Assembly: GCF_902150045.1 (NCBI RefSeq)
Contig: NZ_CABFVU010000001.1
Span: 558,001 to 622,000 of the forward strand
Length of the DNA: 64,000 nucleotides
Direction: 5' to 3'
Origin: Chitinophaga polysaccharea
Lineage (GTDB): Bacteria; Bacteroidota; Bacteroidia; Chitinophagales; Chitinophagaceae
Numbering within the stretch: the stretch's first letter is position 1; each line of letters opens with the position of its first letter. The notes under the pieces are model-generated. The model saw only the letters and a list, made by a program, of their open reading frames with translations. It was not told where the DNA came from and ran no database searches. This document shows positions 43,373-51,128 of this stretch, one piece after another. Both the position numbers and the translations under genes were made by a program.

Positions 43373-44272
43373 CTATTGCTTCGCCATCATATATTTAGGG
43401 AAGGCGGTTACAGGTACATACAGTACAAGTTGTTGCTTTCCTTCTGTGGTTTGCAGTACAATGATCACTTCGTCTTCTTTCCGGAATTGTTTGGACGGTA
43501 CTACAAATACTTCGTTGGCATCTTGTTTTGGCGCGATGGTTTCCGGTCCCTTTTTATAAAGGATAGGCATAGCATGTAGCAGGGCAGTATCTTTCTTTTC
43601 CTTATGCAACAGGCTGGCCTTTACTATTTCAAAAGGCTCTTTTCCTTTATTGCGGATCCGGAAAGAAAAATAGTTCATGTTATTAAGCGTCATGGCCTGC
43701 GCATATCCTACGCTCACATCATCTACTTTCACTTCATATTGCCGGTTTACTTTATGATCTTTCCCGAAGTCCTCTGCTATTTTGCCCACGGTCACTGTAT
43801 CTACACTGATCAGGTGACCTGTTTCTTCAGGAACATCAGCAACGGGCACTTGTCCGTCCCTTTCGCCATAGCCGGCGCGGGGCGCCTGCGGTGTTGCTTC
43901 AGGAGTGGTAATGGCGCCTGTTGTTCTGGGTTTGCCAGACAGGGTATATTTCAGGCGGGACAGCTCCACTTTATCATGGTAGGCAATGATCATGTAATGA
44001 ATATGCTCTCCTTCCCTCACTATCAGGTTGGTGGGCCGTGGAGCAGCCGTCAGGGGGCGTAAAAAAACCATATTACCATCCACGATGCGATAATCGTAGT
44101 CAGTATTTTTTCCATCGCCTATCTGGAAAGTGCTGATAGGCGCACCGGAGGTGATCAGCGTTACCGCTCCCCTGGTGGTTAGAATACTATCTGTGCCCGT
44201 TTGGGCATTTACCGTTGACAAGGCGCCGGTGATTAACAAACAAAGCAGCAGACTGCACAGCACATGTTTCAT
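43373..44272 (-). CDS. DUF4138/TraN-like periplasmic protein in the T6SS operon
   Basis: 299 aa with a signal peptide (LLLCLLITGALSTVNAQ). The N-terminal domain has STFQIGDGKNTDYDYRIVDG and PRPTNLIVREG; the C-terminal domain has YFSFRIRNKGKEPFEIVKAS. These match the two halves of DUF4138, the TraN protein of Bacteroidota conjugative transposons, where it belongs to the envelope-spanning mating channel. A low-complexity linker (residues 125-160) separates them. No other conjugation gene is present here, and the gene lies between tssC and the transglycosylase on one strand. I infer a structural role at the outer membrane or periplasm of the secretion machine. Identity is moderate-confidence because recognition is by pattern. 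Confidence 0.6.
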   Translation of the reverse strand: MKHVLCSLLLCLLITGALSTVNAQTGTDSILTTRGAVTLITSGAPISTFQIGDGKNTDYDYRIVDGNMVFLRPLTAAPRPTNLIVREGEHIHYMIIAYHDKVELSRLKYTLSGKPRTTGAITTPEATPQAPRAGYGERDGQVPVADVPEETGHLISVDTVTVGKIAEDFGKDHKVNRQYEVKVDDVSVGYAQAMTLNNMNYFSFRIRNKGKEPFEIVKASLLHKEKKDTALLHAMPILYKKGPETIAPKQDANEVFVVPSKQFRKEDEVIIVLQTTEGKQQLVLYVPVTAFPKYMMAKQ

Positions 44273-44330
44273 CTTTACAATTGGCTTTAATGCTTATGAT
44301 ATTTAATATACGGGATTAAGCAATCAGCCC

Positions 44331-44359
44331 CGGGTTGGGGAATAACTCCCCAATGCCCG
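44331..44359. terminator. Hairpin between tssC and the TraN-like gene
   Basis: TTGGGGA (44335-44341) pairs with TCCCCAA (44347-44353), extended by an outer CGGG/CCCG pairing (44331-44334 with 44356-44359). No T tract follows on the minus strand, so it is more likely a processing or attenuation structure that lowers expression of the TraN-like and transglycosylase genes relative to the sheath genes. Confidence 0.4.
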
Positions 44360-44387
44360 TTTAAGCCCCAAAGCTGACTGCCTGCGG

Positions 44388-45758
44388 CTATTTACCATCC
44401 TGTTCGTAGGTGGTGTCCCAATCTGCTGCATCATCCCCTCTCTGGCCTTCCATTTTGATCAGGAAGTTTTTGGCAGGGAAATAAGGCTTCAGATGAATAT
44501 CCAGGTGGATACGGTCCTTCTGGATCGGGTCCTGCTCGAAACGGCGGATATTAAAATCTTCGATGAGCTTATCCGGCCCGGTGATACCATCAAGGAATCG
44601 GATGATCTGCTTCATCAGGTCCTTGCGGGTATTGGCGTTAAAGTTTTCAAAAGCCCTGCGGTTCAGGAAGTCCATCAGCACTTTGGTAACGAAGTCGAAT
44701 ACACGAACTACCGAATAGGTTTGCAGTCCCAGGTTGTCGCCATTGAACAGCGTTTTTGCACTGAAGGCCATTACTTTTCCATATTCTTTCACCATAGGCA
44801 CCAGTCCCATTTTCTCCAGGCTGGCGATTTCACTTTTCTTCAGTTCAAATTTCACCCCATCCACTTCGTTCATACCGCCAAATTTTTTACCGGCAGTTAC
44901 CTGCGACATGAGGGTTTTATAGATCTTACCTGCCAGTGCGCCTGATGGCGGTACATACAGGTGTTCCTGTTCTCCTATCTCATCAAATTTTCCACGGCCC
45001 ACCAGCCAGTTACAGGCCATGATCACATTGGAACGATGAATTTCCCCACCGGTGAGGTTAGCCAGTTCAAACATTTCCATCACATCATCCGGGGCATCCA
45101 GGTGCGCGAAATCCGTTACCAGCATGGTTTTGTTCTCATGCGCAATTTTTGCCCATTTCTCTATCACCTTGTTGGAGCCAAGGTAGCCGGGAATTACCAG
45201 CAGGCTATAGTTGTTACGCAGATCCAGGCGATCATAGTTATTCACCAGCTCTGTGCTGATAGCATCAATAAACCGGGTATTATCCAGGTCTTTCAGCTGC
45301 TCCAGCTCCACATTGATGAAGGATACATTTTTCACCTTGTCGGACTCCGTATTTTTGAAGAAGAGCGCTACATTCCTGTATGATTGCTCCAGTTCACGGG
45401 TAGAATCTATTGCTTCTGCAAGATTATTTGACAGCACTTTTTCGGCTTCTTCTGCATGGGTGGTGCAATACTCCACCATTTCAGGCAGTTCATTTGTTTC
45501 AGATAATACTTTTTCCCAGAGGGACAGTATCTTCTTTAATTTATCTCTTTCAGTTTTTTTACCGGCTTCCGTCAAAAAGATATTGCGGCGCGCCTTACGC
45601 TCGGGGTTCAGGTTTTGCGCACCTTCGACAGCTGCTTCCAACAGGTCGAAGCCTCCATACTTTGCCAGGTCTTCAATACTTCCGGCGAGGTTAGCTTCAG
45701 ATTGCTGTGAAGACAGGCTTTCGTTCTGCAGCTCCTGGTTTTTCTGTAATTCTGCCAT
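44388..45758 (-). CDS. tssC: Type VI secretion sheath large subunit TssC
   Basis: 456 aa. Typical TssC (VipB) segments include NVSFINVELEQLKDLDN, LLVIPGYLGSNKVIEKWA, FAHLDAPDDVMEMF and RSNVIMACNWLVGRGKFDE; the C-terminal part forms the outer sheath layer recognised by ClpV. With TssB it forms the contractile sheath. The gene follows tssB by 38 bp. It is separated from the TraN-like gene by 115 bp containing a hairpin. Confidence 0.92.
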   Translation of the reverse strand: MAELQKNQELQNESLSSQQSEANLAGSIEDLAKYGGFDLLEAAVEGAQNLNPERKARRNIFLTEAGKKTERDKLKKILSLWEKVLSETNELPEMVEYCTTHAEEAEKVLSNNLAEAIDSTRELEQSYRNVALFFKNTESDKVKNVSFINVELEQLKDLDNTRFIDAISTELVNNYDRLDLRNNYSLLVIPGYLGSNKVIEKWAKIAHENKTMLVTDFAHLDAPDDVMEMFELANLTGGEIHRSNVIMACNWLVGRGKFDEIGEQEHLYVPPSGALAGKIYKTLMSQVTAGKKFGGMNEVDGVKFELKKSEIASLEKMGLVPMVKEYGKVMAFSAKTLFNGDNLGLQTYSVVRVFDFVTKVLMDFLNRRAFENFNANTRKDLMKQIIRFLDGITGPDKLIEDFNIRRFEQDPIQKDRIHLDIHLKPYFPAKNFLIKMEGQRGDDAADWDTTYEQDGK

Positions 45759-45796
45759 AATCGTTGAGGTTATGTTCCCGTATAGGCAACGGTTAA

Positions 45797-46243
45797 TTAT
45801 TTGGTATTAAGGTCGTTCATCATTCCGCGAATAGCGCTCAGCATAGCTTTGCGGGCATCCGGATCAGCCAGGGCCGACTTGAGGATCTTATTTGTTTTCA
45901 GTTGTTTCATAATTTTCAGGTACTGTTCCTTCTCTGTGGCCAGGTCGTTCAGAAAAGCGCTTTGCGCCGTAATTCCTTTTACGCCGAAATCGCCCAGGTG
46001 GTGGAACTGTAATTTTTCCGGGACCGTGCGGCCCTCTGCATCATGGAAACTTACATTCACTGCCGGTTTAAAGTGTTCAAATACACTTTCTACGGAAGTA
46101 AGCCCTTCCACTATTTCTGGTTTAACAGGCGCCTGCTGGGTTAACTTTTCAGCAAACAAGGTACGGTTATGCGAAATTTCCGCGATGGCTTCGTTGGCGT
46201 CCAGCTTCACTTCTGTGCCGCCAATTCCGTAGTTGTCATTCAT
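45797..46243 (-). CDS. tssB: Type VI secretion sheath small subunit TssB
   Basis: 148 aa from ATG 46243, where MNDNYGIGGTEVKLDANEAI matches the normal N-terminal region; an in-frame TTG at 46276 would add 11 residues. The segments VSFHDAEGRTVPEKLQFHHL and GDFGVKGITAQSAFLNDL are the TssB (VipA) core that pairs with TssC. The C-terminus LSAIRGMMNDLNTK is short. The gene is only a few bases downstream of clpV and is probably translationally coupled to it if the TTG start is used. Confidence 0.9.
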   Translation of the reverse strand: MNDNYGIGGTEVKLDANEAIAEISHNRTLFAEKLTQQAPVKPEIVEGLTSVESVFEHFKPAVNVSFHDAEGRTVPEKLQFHHLGDFGVKGITAQSAFLNDLATEKEQYLKIMKQLKTNKILKSALADPDARKAMLSAIRGMMNDLNTK

Positions 46244-46279
46244 TTGAGATAAATTTAGAATTTTGGAATCTGACAATCA

Positions 46280-48721
46280 TCAAATTATTGTCCAGTCTAA
46301 CTGTTCATTTTTTATATCCAGTGTTACCGTCATATCTTTCCGGAGGCTACCGTCTATAATCATTCTCGACAAAGGCTTCCTTAATTGTCCTCTTATCACC
46401 TCCCGCAGCGGCCTTGCACCGTACTGAGGGGAATAACCCATCAGGGCCAGGTGCTGGCGGGCATCTGCAGTAACGGTAAAGCTGATCTGCTGCTGCTCCA
46501 GCAATTGCAGTAAATGCTGTAAATGAATATCGAAGATCTTTTCCACGTTGGCAGATTGTATAGGTCCGAACGGAACGATCTCCGTAAGCCTTCCCAGGAA
46601 TTCAGGCCGGAAATGACGGGCCATTAATTCCATCAGCTGCTGTGAGGCAGGGATCACTCCTTCCTGGAAAGAGCGGGCTATGGCTTCACTTCCGATATTG
46701 GAAGTAAATAATACCAGTGCATTGGAGAAGTCACCTGTTTTCCCAAGGCGGTCGTGCAGCTTTCCTTCATCCATGATCTGCAGGAAAATATCAAATACAG
46801 AGGGATGCGCTTTTTCTATTTCATCAAACAATACCACAGCGTAGGGCTGCTGCCGTATTTTATTAACCAGCAGCCCGCCTTCCTCATACCCGACATAACC
46901 CGGAGGGGCACCGTACAAAAGGGCTGCGGCATGCTCTTCTTTGAACTCCGACATATCAAAGCGGATCATGGAGCGCTCGTCCTGGAAAAGAAAATCCGCC
47001 AGTGATTTTGCCAGTTCCGTTTTACCGGTCCCGGTAGGTCCCAGGAAGAAAAAAGATCCAATGGGCTGCCCTGGCCTGCTCAGGCCCGAGCGGGACTCCA
47101 GTATGGCATCTGCCACGGCCTTAAGGGCATGATCCTGCCCTACCACCCGTTTACGCAGTTGCGCTTCCATGTTGATGAGCCGTTCCCTTTCCTGTGACTG
47201 CACCTTCCCGAGCGGAATACCTGTGATGGCGGCAATCATAGTGGCCAGGTCTACCGGCGCTACTTCTTCCTGCCGCGTACCGGCTATTGCAGACAGCTGT
47301 TCCAGCAGCTGTTGCAATGCAGACTGCAGTTCCGGAACGGTGGATATTTTATGCAGATCAGTATCTGTATGTAAACGGGAGGATAATAATACGCCGAGCC
47401 TTTCTTTCATTTGCCGGTAAAACCAATGCAGATCCCCTGCCAGTAAGGATTCCTTACTGTTAAGCAATGCAAATTCTTCCTCCAGAATTTGCAGCAATGG
47501 CTGGCTGGTATCTTCCATGGCCCTCACTGCAGCCATAGTGCGGTCCAGCAGGTTTATGGCGCTATCCGGCAGGCTTCTTTCCTTGAGGTGGCGCTTTGAT
47601 AAACGGATGGCTTCCTGTACTCCTTCGGGTGAAACCTTAAGCTGGTAGAAGTTTTCGTATACAGGCACCACGGCGCTTACCATTTTTGTGGCCAGTGTTT
47701 CATCCGGCGCCGCGAGGGTAATGGTTTCAAAGCGGTGCCTCAGGATGGCATCCGGCTCAATCAGTTTCCGGAAGCCCTCTGGTGTAGTGGTTCCTATCAG
47801 GATGATCTCTCCTTTTCCCAGCGCGGCTTTCAGCACATTGGCCATACCGGTGCCGGATTGTTTGTCCAGCAGGCTGTGGAGATTATCAATAAAAAGTATA
47901 TGCCTCCCCGTTTGCTTCAGTTGCTGAATGATTTGCAGGAGGCGGTCTTCCAATTCACTTTTGTAAGCAGCCCCTGCTATAAATGCGCCATAGTCCAACG
48001 CATATATTTCCGAGGCCTGTAACTGCAGTGGCACCTGCTTCTGTACAATAGCGCGGGCCAAACCTTCTGCCAATGCCGTTTTACCTACGCCGCCTTCCCC
48101 GATCACCAGCACGCTGGCCCGGTCTTTACGTGTAAGCACTTCCGTTACCGCCCTTATTTCGCCATCACGGCCAATGACCGGGTGAAAGGTTTTCAGGAGC
48201 TGGGGATCGGTAATACGGTATACATATTTGAGCGCACCTGGTTTAATAGCGCCTGGTGCGGCAGTATTTACGATATTATTTTCTTTACCCTGTTTGCCGG
48301 CATTTATCAGCTGGTCCCTCGTAAAGGGAAATGTTTTCAGTTGTTCGTAGGAAAAACCCACACCCGGTGTGCACAGGGCTACCAGGAGGCTCCAGGCATC
48401 CGGTTCATTATCGCCGTCCTGTGCAATACTGATCGCCTCATTCAATACAACTGCCGCCGCGTCATCCGGTTCCGGTTCATCGGGGATACGGGAAGCCCTG
48501 GGCATTTCATCCAACCGTACTTCCGCCCATTCTTCCAGGTAATATACGTCGATGTTCATTTGATGCAATGCAGGGGCGAGGCCGGTTTCCTTGTGTAAAC
48601 AGGCGCGCAGTAAGTGCGCAGGTGTAAACTGCGGATGATGATATTCTTTTGCAATGGCTGTTGCAATTCTGATGGCGGATTGCAATGCAGGGCCAAATAT
48701 GGTCAAGGTTGACAGGGTCAT
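46280..48721 (-). CDS. tssH: ClpV/TssH AAA+ ATPase of type VI secretion
   Basis: 813 aa with the two-AAA-ring layout of ClpB/ClpV: an N-terminal Clp domain (1-150, HPQFTPAHLLRACLHK), first Walker A GEGGVGKTALAEGL, a middle domain shorter than in ClpB, and second Walker A GPTGTGKTELAKSL with Walker B VVLFDEIEKAHP and sensor LVLFTSNIGSE. It disassembles contracted TssBC sheaths using ATP. The first Walker B reads HILFIDNLHSLL, with Asn instead of the usual Glu after Asp, which may weaken hydrolysis in ring 1. It is upstream of tssB and tssC on one transcript. Confidence 0.9.
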   Translation of the reverse strand: MTLSTLTIFGPALQSAIRIATAIAKEYHHPQFTPAHLLRACLHKETGLAPALHQMNIDVYYLEEWAEVRLDEMPRASRIPDEPEPDDAAAVVLNEAISIAQDGDNEPDAWSLLVALCTPGVGFSYEQLKTFPFTRDQLINAGKQGKENNIVNTAAPGAIKPGALKYVYRITDPQLLKTFHPVIGRDGEIRAVTEVLTRKDRASVLVIGEGGVGKTALAEGLARAIVQKQVPLQLQASEIYALDYGAFIAGAAYKSELEDRLLQIIQQLKQTGRHILFIDNLHSLLDKQSGTGMANVLKAALGKGEIILIGTTTPEGFRKLIEPDAILRHRFETITLAAPDETLATKMVSAVVPVYENFYQLKVSPEGVQEAIRLSKRHLKERSLPDSAINLLDRTMAAVRAMEDTSQPLLQILEEEFALLNSKESLLAGDLHWFYRQMKERLGVLLSSRLHTDTDLHKISTVPELQSALQQLLEQLSAIAGTRQEEVAPVDLATMIAAITGIPLGKVQSQERERLINMEAQLRKRVVGQDHALKAVADAILESRSGLSRPGQPIGSFFFLGPTGTGKTELAKSLADFLFQDERSMIRFDMSEFKEEHAAALLYGAPPGYVGYEEGGLLVNKIRQQPYAVVLFDEIEKAHPSVFDIFLQIMDEGKLHDRLGKTGDFSNALVLFTSNIGSEAIARSFQEGVIPASQQLMELMARHFRPEFLGRLTEIVPFGPIQSANVEKIFDIHLQHLLQLLEQQQISFTVTADARQHLALMGYSPQYGARPLREVIRGQLRKPLSRMIIDGSLRKDMTVTLDIKNEQLDWTII

Positions 48722-49082
48722 TTGGATGATTCCAGGTTTTTCAGAATTCAGTTAACAATTACAATTTATGGGCTGCTTCTTTTGGAAGCAGAGTAAAGAT
48801 ACAGCGAAAACCCATACGGATAATTCATTCCGGAAAAAAATGCCCTCTTTTTTAGAGTAGATAACACCGGATAAATATCTTATTCCACATGACAGACAAA
48901 AACCCTGAAACTCAATACAGCAAAGAGTTACAAAGATTGATAAAAACCACCTGATATTATTTATTTTTTTATTAATATAAAAGATCATCAAAAAATAACA
49001 GTGTACATAGGGAGGATGTCTACCTACTAAAGAGGACCGTGCGGTTTATTGTCTGACGGAAAAACATACTCATCCATATTTC
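48722..49082. other. 361-bp intergenic region upstream of clpV
   Basis: An AT-rich stretch between the DUF3137 gene and clpV, both leftward. I see one short hairpin (CTGCTTC 48773-48779 with GAAGCAG 48785-48791) without a T tract, close to the clpV start, and no convincing TAnnTTTG box on the minus strand. An 80-codon leftward open frame here (48752-48991) has atypical composition and no family resemblance. The region must hold the clpV-tssB-tssC promoter unless the upstream trio is co-transcribed. Confidence 0.4.
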
Positions 49083-50114
49083 TTATGATTGGGAAAATGA
49101 ACGGGAAGTCCATATCCGTAAATTGCTCTTAAGGTCTTCTGCCAATTGCAGCATCGACATAAAATCAAGATAAAAATCAGTCAGCAGCTGCCGGTTCAGT
49201 AACGACCTGTTCAGCGTTGTTTCAAAATAATCTGTTCCATGGCCCACGCCCACATAGATGCGGTTGTTGTAAAAAGAGATGAACAGTTTTGCTGAAGTAC
49301 GCTCATACAGAGCAACAATTTTTTCCATGAGGGCCGGTGTAAGCAGTTGCTGTGCGGCTGCGTCATCGGGAGCGTATACCATGAAAAGTTTATTAAAAGC
49401 AACATCTGCCGGCAGCACCTTCTTTCCAAGATGCCAGGTACGGATATAACCATCGCCGGATGCACTGTTGTTGCGCGACAGCACATACACCGGCGTACTG
49501 AAGTACCGGGGAAACTGTGCTATAAAATAGCTGCCGCTGAAAACGGTATCCGGCCCCTGCCCGCGCAGGGTTACCAATGGCATATGTGTTACCTGGAGAT
49601 CGCAGAATTGAAAATTCATCTCCCCAAGCTTACCATATACCTGGTCGTTCCCCGTCATCTGGTATGCTTTTGTTTCAAATAATCCGCTTTCCGTAAACTC
49701 TTCGTAACTGGCATGGTTCAGCGGTTGATATTGAAAAGCAGGGTTAATAAAACTGATAAGAGGTTTAACAATCCTGTTCTTGAAATCGTGCTGGTAATCT
49801 GTAGCTTCGTTCAGCCCTTTACGTTTCATCATAAAATAGCGCGCCGCATATCCGGCCAGGGTAACCAATACTACCAATCCTACCAAAAGGAACACCTGGT
49901 TCCCGTAACCTGCAATATCCTCTCCGGCCACGTTGCCGGCGGATCGCAGGGAATACCTCACGATAAAAAAAACAAAAATGGCAAATGGGACCAGGGTGGC
50001 TACCCACATCCATCTTATCCAGTTACGGCCGGTAATACGCTGCTGTTCCAGCGCGCCCAGTTCATCCCTGAGCTGCTGATCCAGAAAGGCATTGAATTCT
50101 TCCAATGTTTTCAT
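49083..50114 (-). CDS. DUF3137 membrane protein
   Basis: 343 aa. Two membrane helices near the N-terminus (about 33-54, MWVATLVPFAIFVFFIVRY; about 73-93, VFLLVGLVVLVTLAGYAA) are followed by a cytoplasmic domain of about 240 aa. KNRIVKPLISFINPAFQYQP and TVFSGSYFIAQFPRYFSTPV are the DUF3137 pattern. The family has no established activity. It is the last of three leftward genes coding for small membrane proteins and lies 361 bp before clpV; a link with secretion is possible but not shown. Confidence 0.72.
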   Translation of the reverse strand: MKTLEEFNAFLDQQLRDELGALEQQRITGRNWIRWMWVATLVPFAIFVFFIVRYSLRSAGNVAGEDIAGYGNQVFLLVGLVVLVTLAGYAARYFMMKRKGLNEATDYQHDFKNRIVKPLISFINPAFQYQPLNHASYEEFTESGLFETKAYQMTGNDQVYGKLGEMNFQFCDLQVTHMPLVTLRGQGPDTVFSGSYFIAQFPRYFSTPVYVLSRNNSASGDGYIRTWHLGKKVLPADVAFNKLFMVYAPDDAAAQQLLTPALMEKIVALYERTSAKLFISFYNNRIYVGVGHGTDYFETTLNRSLLNRQLLTDFYLDFMSMLQLAEDLKSNLRIWTSRSFSQS

Positions 50115-50128
50115 CTTAAATGATATTA

Positions 50129-50653
50129 TCAGTTAGAAGACCAGTGGGCGGAAGTACCTCCTATGCTGATGACATAACCTGTAACAGGCTGACTGATGAA
50201 CGCTTTAAACGGCTGTACATTTTCTGAAGACAAGGGCAACTTGAAAAAAGAACGGCTTTCTCCCAAACGTATATGCGCATATTCCATCGGGAATAACCGC
50301 ACCCTGATGATCCGTAACGGCAAAGTAAGTTTATAATCCGTATAGGTATCAACGTTAGTCACAGCCTCTCCCCTTTCCAGCCGGTTTACAAAATCATTTA
50401 TTTTTTCAGGACGTTTCCTGATCTGTGCAAACATGAAAAGATAGGGGATCAGCACGCCCACGGGCATAAACAGCAGTATGAAAAGCACCCCCGTAGGTGT
50501 TTCACTGTTCCTGCCTGCAAAAATACTGTAGCCTATAAGGCCAAAGAGCAGAATGGCAAATACCTCTGCGGTGATCAGCGCATGGATGGTTTGCTTCCTG
50601 TCTTTTTCATGGATCTCCAGCAGCTTTGATCTCAGCTCAGCAATGTTATTCAT
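50129..50653 (-). CDS. Hypothetical two-helix membrane protein, 174 aa
   Basis: Two close hydrophobic helices (about 27-47, ITAEVFAILLFGLIGYSIF; about 57-78, VLFILLFMPVGVLIPYLFMF) are followed by a cytoplasmic domain with a beta-rich pattern (YKLTLPLRIIRVRLFPMEY). I do not recognise a family. The topology (two N-terminal helices, then a soluble domain) repeats that of the DUF3137 protein 14 bp downstream, suggesting that the two work together or share an origin. Confidence 0.55.
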   Translation of the reverse strand: MNNIAELRSKLLEIHEKDRKQTIHALITAEVFAILLFGLIGYSIFAGRNSETPTGVLFILLFMPVGVLIPYLFMFAQIRKRPEKINDFVNRLERGEAVTNVDTYTDYKLTLPLRIIRVRLFPMEYAHIRLGESRSFFKLPLSSENVQPFKAFISQPVTGYVISIGGTSAHWSSN

Positions 50654-50673
50654 CGGATACGGTTTTGAAAAAT

Positions 50674-50985
50674 TTACCTGGACCGCAGTTTTTTGTAATT
50701 ACTGACAGCAAGATAGAATCCGGCCAGCGCTACTATTCCATATGCTGCCATCAGCGCCCAGACGCTTTCGCCTGTTACCTTATAGATCAGCATTTCAATT
50801 TTAGTGATACTGATAGTAGTGTCGCTAACGGCGTGGAATTGCCGGTAACGGTAAAAGATCAGTGCAATACCTGCTATACCGAGCAGCAGGCCAACAATAA
50901 CGCCACCCCAGGAAGGAGGATCATCGTCATCTTCTTCCGGTTTATTTGGGTGCACTTCTTTCCCCGGTTCATTTAAATTGCTCAT
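50674..50985 (-). CDS. Hypothetical small two-helix membrane protein, 103 aa
   Basis: An acidic N-terminus (KPEEDDDDPP) is followed by one helix (about 28-45, GGVIVGLLLGIAGIALIFY), an extracytoplasmic loop and a second helix (about 75-93, VWALMAAYGIVALAGFYLAV), ending in a basic tail. No family recognised. First gene of the leftward trio, 20 bp before the 174-aa gene, so the three are likely one transcript. Confidence 0.5.
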   Translation of the reverse strand: MSNLNEPGKEVHPNKPEEDDDDPPSWGGVIVGLLLGIAGIALIFYRYRQFHAVSDTTISITKIEMLIYKVTGESVWALMAAYGIVALAGFYLAVSNYKKLRSR

Positions 50986-51128
50986 TTGGATGATGGTTAA
51001 GGGTTATTAATTAAATGCATGGCTGATCAATACTGCCGTTCACAGGGCTTCGTCGAGGTTAACCGAATTGAAACCGAATCATTCACTTTCACGAAAATAA
51101 CTGAAAAAAAGATACCGTGCAAAATGCG

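Noticed and set aside
43373..44272. TraN-like gene as evidence of an integrated conjugative transposon
   Set aside because: No integrase, relaxase, TraG ATPase or other tra genes are present and the gene is embedded in a T6SS operon.
34272..48721. Contractile-tail-like genes as a prophage or tailocin
   Set aside because: TssK, TssN, TssO and ClpV are specific to type VI secretion, and no capsid, portal, terminase or lysis genes occur.
48752..48991. Leftward 79-aa open frame before clpV
   Set aside because: Cys- and Phe-rich atypical composition, no family resemblance, and it lies in an AT-rich intergenic region.
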